41,955 nucleotides of DNA from JARRQB01 sp965368585 (GTDB lineage Bacteria; Pseudomonadota; Gammaproteobacteria; Chromatiales; Chromatiaceae), in the NCBI GenBank assembly GCA_965368585.1, contig CBDUNM010000029.1, positions 1 through 41,955 on the forward strand, given 5' to 3'. How positions within the stretch are numbered: position 1 is the first letter of the stretch; each line of letters opens with the position of its first letter. The position numbers and the translations under genes were made by a program. Shown here one piece after another: positions 1-8,884 of this stretch. Below the pieces are notes generated by a model, which was not told where the DNA came from, made no database searches, and saw only the letters and a program-made list of their open reading frames with translations.

Positions 1-1
1 G

Positions 2-58
2 GCCGCGATCCGACCGTCGGATCGGGATCTGAGCGGATCCCTCATGAGACGCACATGA
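2..58 (+). CDS. Possible 3' end of an upstream gene (partial)
   Basis: Frame 2 is open from the window edge to a TGA at 56-58 that overlaps the ptsP ATG (ATGA). In many gammaproteobacteria rppH (an RNA pyrophosphohydrolase gene) lies directly upstream of ptsP, so this could be its tail. The 18 visible codons are too few and too featureless to identify, and the ptsP frame is also open here. The overlap is seen; the identity is a guess. Confidence 0.2.
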   Translation, partial: AAIRPSDRDLSGSLMRRT

Positions 59-2385
59 CCGGGTCGTGGACCAGGTCGCGCCAGCGTCTCGCCGCGCTGA
101 CCCAGATCGCGCACGAGGTCGATTCCGCGCCCGATCTGGAACATGCCCTGGACGTGCTGGTGCGTCTGACGCGTCAGGTCATCGAGGCCGATGTGTGCAC
201 CGTCTATTTCGCGGACGAGGAAAAGCGGCGTTACGTCGTCGCGGCTACGGACGGTTTGTCTTCCCGCGTGGTCGGCACCGTTGAGTGCGGCTTCGGTAAA
301 GGCTTGGTCGGCCGGGTCGCCGGAGAGCGCCGGCCGGTCAATCTCGCTCAGGTGCCGGCGGAACTCGACGAGGAATTCATGCTGCAGACTGGCAGCGGGC
401 CCTATCGGGGTTTTCTCGGCGTGCCGGTCACCCACAAAGGGCGGGTTCAGGGTGTGTTGCTGGTGCGGCAACACCGGATGCGGCGCTTCAACGATGCCGA
501 TGAGGCGTTCCTCACCACCCTGGCTGCCCAGTTGAGCGGTGCGATTGCCTATGCCAAGGCGAGCGGCGAGTGGTGTTGGTTCAATCGTCCGACGGACAGT
601 TTGCCGCGCCAGATCGACGGGCTGGCCGGCGCACCCGGAATAGCCATCGGCCAGGGTCTGGCGGTGTTGGGCACGCCCGAGATCGACATCGTGCCCGACC
701 GCCGGGTCGCAGACACAGGCGCCGAGGAAACGCGCCTGCGCGCCGCCGTGGCTGCCGTGCGCGCCGAATCGGTCGCCCTCGGTGCGGAGTTGGACACGAC
801 GTTGTCGACGGCGGATCGCGCCCTGTTCGACGCCTACGTGCTGCTGCTCGACAGTCCCGAGATTCTGGAAGCGGCGGTCGCCTTGGTACGGCGCGGCCTC
901 TGGGCGCCCGGCGCGATACGGCAGGTCATAGAGGACTCGGCGGGACGATTCGACGCCATGGAGGATTCTTACCTTCGGGAGCGCGCGGCGGACATCCGGG
1001 CGCTCGGCGGACGGATTCTGGCCCGCCTGCTGGGCGAGGACACAGCGCCGAAAGCGGGGCACGAGGCCACGATCCTGGTCGGACAAAGCCTGAGCGCGCT
1101 CGATATCGGCCAAGCCCGCAACGGGCGCCTGGTGGGGGTTATCTCGGGCGACGGCTCGTCGTTGTCCCATGCCGCCATTCTCGCCCGCGGTCTGGGGATC
1201 CCGGCCGTGATGGGGGTCGCCGGTCTGCCGCTGTCGCACCTCGACGGCCAGGAACTGGTGGTTGACGGCACGGCTGGCGTCGTGCACCTGCGCGTGAGCG
1301 CCGCGATGCGAAAGGTGTTCACGACCTCGATGGCGGACCAGCGCGCGCTCACCGAGCACCTCGACGCGGAGCTTACGCTCGACGCGGTGACGGCTGACGG
1401 CCGTCCGGTCGGGCTGTTCATCAATGCCGGTCTGAGCTTCGATCCGAAACCACTGGCGGCCGCCGGCGCGGCGGGTATCGGGTTGTTTCGCTCCGAACTG
1501 CCGTTCATGCGCTTCGGCCGCCTGCCAAGCGAACGAGAGCAGCGGAATCTGTACCGGAAGGTACTGCAGTCGGTGGCGCCGTTGCCGGTGACGCTGCGCA
1601 TGCTCGACACCGGTGGCGACAAGCCGCTGCCTTACCTCGACTCGACCGAAGTCAACCCGGCGCTGGGCATCCGCGGCATCCGCTTTTTGCTGGACCACCC
1701 GGAGATCTTCGTCACCCAACTGCGCGCGGCGCTGCGGGCGGACCGGGAATTCGGCAATCTGCGTCTGCTGCTGCCGATGATCAGCGGTTGCGACGAGTGG
1801 GAGCAGTCCCTGGAACTCGTGGAGCAGGCTGTCAGTCGACTGGTGGAAGAGGGTGTCCCGGCGTCGCGCCCGCCGGTCGGCGCGATGATCGAGGTGCCGG
1901 CGGCGGTCTATCAGGCCGAGTCGCTGGCACGACAAGCCGATTTTCTCTCCGTCGGGACCAACGACCTGACGCAGTATCTGTTGGCCGTCGATCGCAACAA
2001 CCCGAGTTTGTCCAGCCGCCTGCACTCGGCGCACCCGGCTTTACTGCAGGCATTGCGACAGATTGTCGGCGCGGCCGAGCGAGCCGCTAAACCCGTCACC
2101 GTCTGCGGTGAGATCGCGGGCGACCCGGCCATGGCGCTGCTTCTGTTGGGCTTGGGCTTCGACGGTCTCAGCATGAGTCCGGCGGCTTTGCCGCGCGTGA
2201 AATGGGCGGTACGCAAGGTGCGCTCGTCACGCATGCGCGCGCTGGCTGCAGAGGCGTTGCAATGTGAACGTCCGGAGGCTGTTAGTGCTCTGCTGGAGGC
2301 GATGCGCAACGAGATCGGTTTACCCACGGGGGAGGTCCCCGATGCCCGGTCGAAGCCGCCGGGCGATCCGGTCGTGGTGCAATAG
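55..2385 (+). CDS. ptsP: PtsP, GAF-domain phosphoenolpyruvate-protein phosphotransferase (enzyme I-Ntr)
   Basis: First enzyme of the nitrogen-type phosphotransferase relay. It autophosphorylates from PEP and passes phosphate to NPr, a regulatory route touching potassium, nitrogen and envelope control. The 776 residues fit the family (E. coli about 748). A GAF domain spans roughly residues 15-165, followed by the enzyme I N-terminal region, the phosphohistidine swivel domain with GSSLSHAAILARG (His372 is the expected phosphorylated residue), and a PEP-binding TIM barrel with LRMLDTGGDKPL and the C-terminal VCGEIAGDP motif holding the catalytic Cys. All key residues look intact. The ATG at 55 puts RLAALTQIAHEVDSAP where the family begins, although the ribosome-binding site is weak and the frame is open to the window edge. 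It is convergent with the LysR gene downstream. Confidence 0.95.
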   Translation: MTGSWTRSRQRLAALTQIAHEVDSAPDLEHALDVLVRLTRQVIEADVCTVYFADEEKRRYVVAATDGLSSRVVGTVECGFGKGLVGRVAGERRPVNLAQVPAELDEEFMLQTGSGPYRGFLGVPVTHKGRVQGVLLVRQHRMRRFNDADEAFLTTLAAQLSGAIAYAKASGEWCWFNRPTDSLPRQIDGLAGAPGIAIGQGLAVLGTPEIDIVPDRRVADTGAEETRLRAAVAAVRAESVALGAELDTTLSTADRALFDAYVLLLDSPEILEAAVALVRRGLWAPGAIRQVIEDSAGRFDAMEDSYLRERAADIRALGGRILARLLGEDTAPKAGHEATILVGQSLSALDIGQARNGRLVGVISGDGSSLSHAAILARGLGIPAVMGVAGLPLSHLDGQELVVDGTAGVVHLRVSAAMRKVFTTSMADQRALTEHLDAELTLDAVTADGRPVGLFINAGLSFDPKPLAAAGAAGIGLFRSELPFMRFGRLPSEREQRNLYRKVLQSVAPLPVTLRMLDTGGDKPLPYLDSTEVNPALGIRGIRFLLDHPEIFVTQLRAALRADREFGNLRLLLPMISGCDEWEQSLELVEQAVSRLVEEGVPASRPPVGAMIEVPAAVYQAESLARQADFLSVGTNDLTQYLLAVDRNNPSLSSRLHSAHPALLQALRQIVGAAERAAKPVTVCGEIAGDPAMALLLLGLGFDGLSMSPAALPRVKWAVRKVRSSRMRALAAEALQCERPEAVSALLEAMRNEIGLPTGEVPDARSKPPGDPVVVQ

Positions 2386-2460
2386 TCCGTGCAAATACAC
2401 CCTGGCGGGGAAACCGCGGAACGGGATTGGACGTCGCAGCGACGCCGGCAGCCGGTGGCT

Positions 2461-3309
2461 TCAGGCGCGTTCGTCCCGGGCCATGTCGCGCAGCCCTTGC
2501 ACCGCCTGCCGCAGCACCTCGCTGTCGGCCGTGCGGGGAAACACCATGTAGGCGGGGTGGGGGAATTCCGGACTGTCCCTGACCTGGAACAAGCGGCCCG
2601 CGCGGATCAGTGACTGCGCCATGCGCGCGGGCAGAAAGCAGGCGCCTCCGTTGGTCAGGATCAACTGCACCCCCAACCAGCCGATGTTGACCACCTGCGG
2701 TGGGCGCGCAAGATCGGGATAGGCATCGCGATGCCTGGCATAGAAGCCAGGGCCCCATTCGACGTAGATATAGTCATCGCCGGGCCAGCGCATGTCGGCG
2801 CGCGAACTGACCAGAACCAGGGTCTCGTCGAACAGGTGCTCGACGATCAGTCCGGGTGCGTGGCTCGGGGTGTACATAAGGCCGATGTCCAGGCTGCCTT
2901 CGATGAGGCGCCGCATCAGATCTTCCTCGAAACCGATCTCGCTGTGGATCGACACGTCCGGCGCTACGCGACGCATCCAGCCGATCCAGCGCGGGAGATA
3001 GCCGTCCCACAAGGCGATGCGCGCGCCGACCCGGATGCTGGCGCGAAAGCGGCTCGGCAAACCCACGTCATGACGGGCCTGCTCGACGGTCAGCACCAGA
3101 TTCTTGGCGTGCGGCAGAAAGCGCCGTCCGGCCGGGGTCAAACTGGCGCCGGCGCGGTTGCGCACGAACAGCTTGGCGCCGAGATCGATCTCCAGGTTCT
3201 GGATTCGGGCACTGACCGTGGATTGGGTGACGTGCAGGCGTTTGGCCGCTTCCAGGAAACTGCCATGCGCGACGATGGCAAGAAACGTACGGGCCTGATC
3301 GATATCCAT
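2461..3309 (-). CDS. LysR-family transcriptional regulator (first of three related copies)
   Basis: A 282-residue LysR regulator. The winged HTH occupies about residues 1-60 (MDIDQARTFLAIVAHGSFLE, then HVTQSTVSARIQNLE as recognition helix), followed by a periplasmic-binding-like effector domain. Its effector domain carries a YVEWGPGF segment and an NGGACFLPARM segment, which recur in variant form in the LysR proteins at 13749-14591 and 20102-20977, so the three form one subfamily. It is divergent from the HPP gene, and the shared intergenic DNA contains a perfect 22-bp palindrome, so autoregulation plus control of HPP/CBS is likely. The effector is unknown. Confidence 0.9.
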   Translation of the reverse strand: MDIDQARTFLAIVAHGSFLEAAKRLHVTQSTVSARIQNLEIDLGAKLFVRNRAGASLTPAGRRFLPHAKNLVLTVEQARHDVGLPSRFRASIRVGARIALWDGYLPRWIGWMRRVAPDVSIHSEIGFEEDLMRRLIEGSLDIGLMYTPSHAPGLIVEHLFDETLVLVSSRADMRWPGDDYIYVEWGPGFYARHRDAYPDLARPPQVVNIGWLGVQLILTNGGACFLPARMAQSLIRAGRLFQVRDSPEFPHPAYMVFPRTADSEVLRQAVQGLRDMARDERA

Positions 3310-3333
3310 ACTGGTGCAAACCGGCCAATAATA

Positions 3334-3355
3334 TCGAAGATATCGATATCTTCGA
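3334..3355. promoter_or_regulatory. Perfect 22-bp palindrome, probable LysR operator
   Basis: A perfect inverted repeat (half-site TCGAAGATATC) lies between the divergent LysR and HPP genes, 24 bp upstream of the LysR start. More ATATCG copies lie on both sides (around 3331 and 3363). Its centre is about 60 bp upstream of the transcription start predicted from the promoter at 3370-3398, the usual place for a LysR activator site. The palindrome is seen; LysR binding is inferred. Confidence 0.65.
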
Positions 3356-3369
3356 GAAAAAAATATCGT

Positions 3370-3398
3370 TTGTCCAATTTAAAAAGCGCCAATATGAT
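3370..3398 (+). promoter_or_regulatory. Sigma-70-type promoter for the HPP-CBS transcript
   Basis: A TTGTCC -35 element (3370-3375), a 17-bp spacer and a TATGAT -10 element (3393-3398) sit in locally AT-rich DNA just downstream of the palindrome. Spacing is ideal, the -10 matches five of six positions and the -35 four of six, which suits an activated promoter. Confidence 0.55.
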
Positions 3399-3426
3399 GC
3401 AGCGGCATTGCCGGCAGGAGACGCTG

Positions 3427-3528
3427 ATGACCGACGCCATGACCACAAGGCCCACCCCCCACGCCACGCTGGATAACCTCGCGCGCGACGACGAGGGATT
3501 TCCGCATAAGCTGATGCTGGACGTTTGA
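3427..3528 (+). CDS. 33-residue ORF, leader peptide or severed N-terminus of HPP
   Basis: An ATG preceded by a CAGGAG ribosome-binding site opens a 33-codon frame ending in TGA. The frame is the same as that of the HPP gene starting at 3541, and no other stop lies between (four codons GGC CGC TCG TCC). It may be a translated leader, or the true HPP start disrupted by a TGG-to-TGA change. The peptide (starts MTDAMTTRPT) has no membrane segment and I do not recognise it. The ribosome-binding site here is much better than the one before 3541. Confidence 0.4.
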   Translation: MTDAMTTRPTPHATLDNLARDDEGFPHKLMLDV

Positions 3529-3540
3529 GGCCGCTCGTCC

Positions 3541-4242
3541 GTGCGCACCGCGCTTGCGATCTTGTACCGATTTGCCGGTGTCGGCGCAGACCGGACCGGC
3601 CATGCCGAGAAATGGTTGTCGGTTGCCGGCGGCCTGGTCGGTGTGATGAGCGTTATTCTGATCAGCAGGACGACCCTTGGCCTGAGTGAGTCGTCGGGCC
3701 TGATCGCTTCGATGGGGGCCTCGGCGGTGCTGCTGTTCGCCGTTCCGCACGGTCCCCTGTCGCAGCCCTGGCCCGTGCTTGGCGGCCACCTGGTCTCGGC
3801 CGTCATCGGGGTCGCCTGCGTCAAGGCGCTGCCCGACACGCTGCTGAGCGCGGCGTTGGCGGTAGCTCTGGCGATTGGTGCCATGCACTACCTGCGCTGC
3901 ATTCACCCGCCCGGCGGCGCGACTGCGCTCAGCGCCGTCATCGGCGGCGAAGCGGTGCATCAACTGGGGTTTCAGTACGTGCTGACGCCGGTCCTGTTGA
4001 ATGCGGCCAGTATCGTGCTGATTGCGCTGCTGTTCAACTATCCATTTCCGTGGCGAAGATACCCCGGCTGTCTGGCACACGCAAAACAGCACGCACCGCC
4101 ACCGACGCCGGCGGTCCCGATCCCGCAGCAGGAGGTTGCGGATGCGATTCGGGCATCGGCGGCCGGTCGCGGCATCGTCGCAAGAGACTTCGAGGCCACC
4201 CATCGCAGGGTCCTCAGCCGAACCGACAGGAGGGACGGATGA
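3541..4242 (+). CDS. HPP-family integral membrane protein
   Basis: A 233-residue membrane protein with about four to five hydrophobic helices between residues 25 and 165 and the family signature IHPPGGATAL (HPP at residues 122-124). The HPP family is poorly characterised; plant and cyanobacterial members have been linked to nitrite transport, but bacterial substrates are not established. Many homologues carry C-terminal CBS domains. Here the tail after about residue 175 is polar and the CBS pair is encoded by the next gene, whose ATG overlaps this stop (ATGA). The GTG start at 3541 has only a weak ribosome-binding site; translation may instead begin at 3427 if the TGA at 3526 is read through or is an error. 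Confidence 0.8.
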   Translation: MRTALAILYRFAGVGADRTGHAEKWLSVAGGLVGVMSVILISRTTLGLSESSGLIASMGASAVLLFAVPHGPLSQPWPVLGGHLVSAVIGVACVKALPDTLLSAALAVALAIGAMHYLRCIHPPGGATALSAVIGGEAVHQLGFQYVLTPVLLNAASIVLIALLFNYPFPWRRYPGCLAHAKQHAPPPTPAVPIPQQEVADAIRASAAGRGIVARDFEATHRRVLSRTDRRDG

Positions 4243-4856
4243 ACGAGCGACACTCGGGAAAACGACCGGGGCGGGAGGATTTTCAGCGCGCCTTGCAGAG
4301 TACGGACACCTTCGTCGACGTGACGGTGGACGACCTTATGATGCTCAGTCAGCGCGCCGAGCAGTTCGCCAGCCGCCGGGCCGCCGAGGCCATCGATGTC
4401 ACGCGGGTGATGAGTCAGCCGGTGCGGACCGTATATCCGATGACACCCTTGACCGACGCCGCACACCTGATGGTGAGCGAGCGCATCAGCGGTCTGCCGG
4501 TGGTCGACGAAGCCGAGCGTCTGATCGGCATTATCACCGAGGCCGATTTTCTGCGCGCGCTCGGGGTAGCGGACCGCCCGCCCAGCCAGAATCTGTGGCA
4601 GACCCTGGAACACCTGTTCACGCATCTTACGCATCACGCCGAGTTGCAGGCCCCGGACGACCCGGTGGCCGATCACATGGCAAAGGAAGTCGTCACCGCA
4701 ACGCCAGAACAGGACTTGCACGAAGTACTCGAACTGATGAAACGTCACCGGGTCAAGCGCGTCATCGTGATTGACCGGGAACGACGTGCGCTCGGCATTG
4801 TCACCCGGTCTGATCTGGTGCGGGTGTTTTTCGATTCCTACACGCGGCGATCCTGA
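4239..4856 (+). CDS. CBS-domain-pair protein coupled to the HPP gene
   Basis: A 205-residue soluble protein with two CBS motifs. The first is around VTRVMSQPVRTVYPMTPL to GIITEADFLRAL, the second around VADHMAKEVVTATPEQDL to GIVTRSDLVRVF. CBS pairs usually bind adenine nucleotides and gate transporters or enzymes. The gene overlaps the HPP stop by 4 bp and has a strong AGGAGGG ribosome-binding site, so the two are translationally coupled. The pair looks like a split version of the HPP-CBS fusions seen elsewhere, with this protein as the likely regulatory subunit. The specific ligand is unknown. Confidence 0.85.
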   Translation: MNERHSGKRPGREDFQRALQSTDTFVDVTVDDLMMLSQRAEQFASRRAAEAIDVTRVMSQPVRTVYPMTPLTDAAHLMVSERISGLPVVDEAERLIGIITEADFLRALGVADRPPSQNLWQTLEHLFTHLTHHAELQAPDDPVADHMAKEVVTATPEQDLHEVLELMKRHRVKRVIVIDRERRALGIVTRSDLVRVFFDSYTRRS

Positions 4857-4943
4857 AACGGCTCTGTACAGGGACCGCCCGCTACGGAGTTGCACCGCAG
4901 CCGGTTCTGGGCGGTTATGAAGTCTTGAGCCGCTTTAACGCCT

Positions 4944-5395
4944 TTAGCCCCTTTTGTGCTGCGCATGGATCAGATTCAGCTTCTTTCCGACACGCCGGCC
5001 CGCTTGCGGGTCTTTTTCGCGCGCCGGTTTTTTCCTCAGCTGCTTGCTCTTGCTCTGCAGTTTTCCCAGGACTTCCTTCAGGCGCGCGGTCTGCTTGCTT
5101 TGCTTCGAGAAGTCGGTGTTCAGATGCCGTGCGCAATGATCGCGAAGGCATTGTCGTACAGATTACTAGTTTCCTGGCGCAGCGCCTCGATGGCGGCGTC
5201 GGGCAGCTCCACGGCGGCGTCGTTGAGGTATTTCGGGGTGGCCCGCGATACCGCTTTGTCCGGCATCGTGCGCACCAGAAAGCTCGCCCGTTGATTGACC
5301 AAGGGCAGCATGACGATGATACCGATGGTGTTGAAGATCGTGTCGCTGTCTTGTTCTGCGTCACGCAAGTCTGGGCCGTTGGGTGTGTATGCCAA
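4944..5395 (-). pseudogene. Truncated, frameshifted remnant of a Na/Pi cotransporter-family gene
   Basis: The reverse strand encodes the last membrane segment and start of the PhoU-like tail typical of NptA/YjbB-type Na/phosphate cotransporters: DTIFNTIGIIVMLPLV, PKYLNDAAVELPDAAIEA and LYDNAFAIIAHG. This frame stops at about 5122. The family usually continues HGLN, and the next frame reads LNTDFSKQSKQTARLKEVLG onward to a TAA at 4944, so a short indel at about 5121-5125 broke the reading frame. The N-terminal two thirds of the transporter are absent; the fragment abuts the mscK 3' end, 24 bp away. Assignment rests on remembered family motifs. A decayed gene is much likelier than a functional peptide. 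Confidence 0.6.
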
Positions 5396-5419
5396 GCGGA
5401 ATCGTCTTGCGGGCGCCCG

Positions 5420-8400
5420 TCACGCCCGGCGTTCGTCGTCGGCTGTCCCACGCGGGTCGCGTCGCAAGACCAGTTCCAGGGGGCGCGCGGTATCGAGATG
5501 GATGTCACGCTGCGGGAACGCGATGGTGATGCCCGCCGCGGCGAACTTGTCGCTGATTGACTGGTGCAGTTTGGTGATCGTATTCAGGCGTTCATCGATG
5601 TTGTCCAGGTAGACGCGCAGCAGCAAAGCGAGCGAATTGTCGCCAAAGCCTTCGAAGGTCACCTTTGGGGGCGGATCCGCCAGTATCTCCGCTTGCTCCA
5701 AGGCTGCCTCGCGGATCAGTTCCATGGCCCTGCGCGTATCGCTGCCGTAGGCGACGCCGACGGTGATGATAACCCGGTTGACGGTATCGGACAGCGTCCA
5801 GGTGATCAGCTGGCCGGGGATGAAGGACTTGTTGGGGATCACCAGTTCCTGGCGGTCCCAGTTCACGATGGTCGTGGCGCGGATACGGATACGCGACACG
5901 GTGCCGGTGGTGTTTTCCACGGTCACCACGTCACCCACCCGGATCGGTTGTTCGAACAGCAGAATAATGCCGCTGACGAAGTTGGCGACGATCTCCTGCA
6001 GCCCAAACCCCAAACCTACCGACAGTGCCGCCACCAGCCACTGGATGCTCGACCATTGCAACCCCAGCGCCTTGAACGTGATGATCAGACCGATCATCGC
6101 CACCAGGTACTGGGTCAGGGTAGTCAAGGCGTAACGTGACGCGCGGCTCAGGGGCAGGCGCTGTAACAGCGTCAGTTCGAGCAGCGCGGGAATATTGCGC
6201 GCCGCAAACAAGGCGAGACCGCCGAACAGCAGTCCGGCGACCATGTCGCCGAGGGTCAGGGGTATTTCCTTGCTGACCCCGTCTTCCAAGCGGGAGGTGG
6301 TGATGGGCAGTTCCACGTTGTTCAGGAAGCTGAACGCAGGAATCACGTTTTGCCAGATCCACCACAGGCCGAACAGCAGGCCGAAGGTATAGCCCATGCG
6401 AACCAGCTGACGCACCTGGTCGCCCAACTGGGCGTAGTTGATCTTGTCCTCTTCCAGCGGCAGCGCTTCGGTCTCGGGGGTGGCATCTTTCTCGGCCGCT
6501 GCGGCGCGTTGCGCGGTCAGTTCCTCCCGCCGGCGCAGCGCCTCCTGAAAGCGCAACCGGCGTTGTGTGACGTATAGACCGCGTAGCAGCAGATCCTTGA
6601 GCAACATCAACGCAATCGCAAACCACAGTGTTTCCGCAACCTTGCCGGTGAGGAACGCGGCGGTGTAGAAGTAGCCCGCCAGGGCGGCCACGGCTAACGT
6701 CAGCGGCAGCGTCTGCGCGGGCACGAACCAGAGCACGTGGTAGCTGGCCCATTTCGCACTATCCGGGCTCGCGGCGAGATCCTGGATCACCGGGCCGCTC
6801 TTACGCCAGACGCGGTAGATGCCGATCGCCAGGAGCACCATCGTCGCGACGAAGGCCAGTCTGCCGAGCGCCAGGAGCCCGGGTTCTTCCATCTGCACGA
6901 CACCCGCAAGCCGGGTAAACGCCGACGGCACGCCGATGGCGCTGGCCGCAACCAGAAAGGAGAGTGGCGCGACCAAGGGTGCGAGCCATGCCGCTTGACG
7001 TCCCAAACTGTCGCACAGCGACGGGTGCCAGGGCAGGTGAACGCGCGCCAGGCCGCTGCGCCGGCACAAGTGGCGCAGAGTACCCAAAAACAGCAGGGTC
7101 TGACCGACCCCTTGCAGGCCGACGGCGATGCTCAATGTGTACTCTTGCGCCGTGTGCACGCTCCCGAGCGCGAGGCCGGCACCCACAAAAAGCCAGGGCA
7201 AAGGCAGAATCAGGATCAGGGTGTGACCGAGCGCGCTCAGGGTCGCGGCGAAACTGTCTGTCCGCACCTTTTGTACCACGGCGGCCGCGGTCTTCAGGCC
7301 ACGCAGGGCTTTGCGGCGCAGGCCAACCAGCGCGAGCAAGCCGGTCAGCCAGACAATGACCAGCGTCGTTCGGCTGGACAGTGTATGCAAGCCATCGCGG
7401 CCGAGTTGCAGCAGGTTGTCCGGGTCGACGAGCCATCGCACCCCGGCCAGCGGCAACGCGGGTTGCGTCAGCGGAATGAGCTCGGTGCTCGGCATCCACA
7501 GCAGGCGATCGTCGATGAAGGCGCGATAGGACTCGGTGGTTTGCAGCAACTGGCGGCTGCTTGCCTCCAGCGTCGACAGCTTGCCGACGTAGCGATTGTA
7601 GGTCTTCCACAAGTTGAGAATGACGTTGCGGTAAGCCGACCAGGTCTCCAGCGCGGCCGCTTGCAGGCGCGCACGCTCAGATTCGCCGACGACACCCAGC
7701 GGCGCTTCAGGCTGGTGGCCGATACCCTGGCCAGGTTCGGTGGTGTCGCGCAATAGCTCGTCCAGTTCGAGCTGCCGCAGGACGACCTCGCTGAGACGTT
7801 TCTGGTACTCGACCACTTGTTGCGTCAGGATTTTGGTCGAGGGCCCGAAAGTGCGCCGCTTCTGCAGCAACCCCGAAACCTGTGCGCTGGCGCCGCCGAA
7901 CTCGACGATATGCCGGACCCGTTCGTTGTCACGGCCGATCTGATCGATCAGCCGATTGACCTGCTCGGTGCGCTGATCGATCTCGTTTTCCTGACTGACC
8001 AGGGCCGTCTGCTCGGCGGCGAGCACGGTGATCTTGTTCTGCAGCGTCTTCAAACTCGGCGGCGTGTCCGACAGCGCTTCCCGGGCAATCTGCTCGACCG
8101 ACTTGGCTTCTTTTTGCCGCTGCGCCTGCAGCGCGGCGCGCAAACGCGTCAACTGATCCTGCAAGGCGGCCGCGCGTGTGGTGTATGCGTCTCGGCGCGC
8201 CTGGGCGAGTTCGGTGAGTTGCTCCAGGTTGTTTTGCCGGGTATTCATCCAGGCGATACTCGCCTTGAGCATCTGTTCTTCGGCGGCCCGCCATAGCCGG
8301 TTTGCGTCTGCGACCGCCGAATCGGCGGTACCGTTTTGCGCACCTGGCGCCGACAGCCGAAACGCGTCGAGGCGCTTCTTCAGCGCGACGACGTCGTCCA

Positions 8401-8884
8401 CTCCGGTTCTCGCCGCCGCCACGTACGCGGCCAGTTCTTTTTCGGCGGTTTTCAGGTCGCTCTGTATCGCGGCCAACCGTTGCAAGTGCTCGTCCAGCAG
8501 GTCCTCGAGTTGTGCCGCGCTCTGCTGCGCCAGGTCGGCGTCGCCGGTGAATTTCTCCAACGTCGGTGATGTGCGCAACTGGGCGAGCAGCACCGGGGCC
8601 TGCTGCAGCGTCGTTTTCAGGTCGCGGACCGCACTGTCAGCCTTGGCCGCCTCTTCGATCCATGATTGTGCCTCGTCGAGTTTGGTCAATGCGAGCTTGC
8701 GCTGGTCGGCGGAAAGGTCGTTCGCCTGCTCGATTTCGGTGCGCGCCGCAGTGATCTTTTCCGACGTAACCGCGCCGTCCGGTGTGGGTTGGGACTCGGC
8801 GGATACCGCCGAGATCGCGCTGCACGCAGCCCACAGGAGCAGTAACGCGACCATTCCCGCCTTGACTCGGAAGACGCATGTCAT
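5420..8884 (-). CDS. mscK: MscK/KefA-type large mechanosensitive channel
   Basis: A 1154-residue protein, close to E. coli MscK (about 1120). It has a signal peptide (about residues 1-32, MVALLLLWAACSAISAVSA), a long periplasmic coiled-coil porin-like region rich in Ala, Gln, Glu and Leu, about eight membrane helices in the middle, then an MscS core. The core shows a Gly/Ala pore helix (GLGFGLQEIVANFVSG), the beta-domain GDVVTVENTTGTV and the IPNKSFIPGQ motif. It should open under membrane tension, protecting against hypo-osmotic shock; E. coli MscK also responds to external potassium. The open frame runs upstream to 9214, but the ATG at 8884 has a GGAG site and directly precedes the signal peptide. 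A retropepsin gene lies 277 bp upstream on the same strand. Confidence 0.92.
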   Translation of the reverse strand: MTCVFRVKAGMVALLLLWAACSAISAVSAESQPTPDGAVTSEKITAARTEIEQANDLSADQRKLALTKLDEAQSWIEEAAKADSAVRDLKTTLQQAPVLLAQLRTSPTLEKFTGDADLAQQSAAQLEDLLDEHLQRLAAIQSDLKTAEKELAAYVAAARTGVDDVVALKKRLDAFRLSAPGAQNGTADSAVADANRLWRAAEEQMLKASIAWMNTRQNNLEQLTELAQARRDAYTTRAAALQDQLTRLRAALQAQRQKEAKSVEQIAREALSDTPPSLKTLQNKITVLAAEQTALVSQENEIDQRTEQVNRLIDQIGRDNERVRHIVEFGGASAQVSGLLQKRRTFGPSTKILTQQVVEYQKRLSEVVLRQLELDELLRDTTEPGQGIGHQPEAPLGVVGESERARLQAAALETWSAYRNVILNLWKTYNRYVGKLSTLEASSRQLLQTTESYRAFIDDRLLWMPSTELIPLTQPALPLAGVRWLVDPDNLLQLGRDGLHTLSSRTTLVIVWLTGLLALVGLRRKALRGLKTAAAVVQKVRTDSFAATLSALGHTLILILPLPWLFVGAGLALGSVHTAQEYTLSIAVGLQGVGQTLLFLGTLRHLCRRSGLARVHLPWHPSLCDSLGRQAAWLAPLVAPLSFLVAASAIGVPSAFTRLAGVVQMEEPGLLALGRLAFVATMVLLAIGIYRVWRKSGPVIQDLAASPDSAKWASYHVLWFVPAQTLPLTLAVAALAGYFYTAAFLTGKVAETLWFAIALMLLKDLLLRGLYVTQRRLRFQEALRRREELTAQRAAAAEKDATPETEALPLEEDKINYAQLGDQVRQLVRMGYTFGLLFGLWWIWQNVIPAFSFLNNVELPITTSRLEDGVSKEIPLTLGDMVAGLLFGGLALFAARNIPALLELTLLQRLPLSRASRYALTTLTQYLVAMIGLIITFKALGLQWSSIQWLVAALSVGLGFGLQEIVANFVSGIILLFEQPIRVGDVVTVENTTGTVSRIRIRATTIVNWDRQELVIPNKSFIPGQLITWTLSDTVNRVIITVGVAYGSDTRRAMELIREAALEQAEILADPPPKVTFEGFGDNSLALLLRVYLDNIDERLNTITKLHQSISDKFAAAGITIAFPQRDIHLDTARPLELVLRRDPRGTADDERRA

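Noticed and set aside
6737..7756. 339-codon open frame on the plus strand
   Set aside because: Antisense to mscK, with low-complexity Gln/Arg/Gly composition and no motif.
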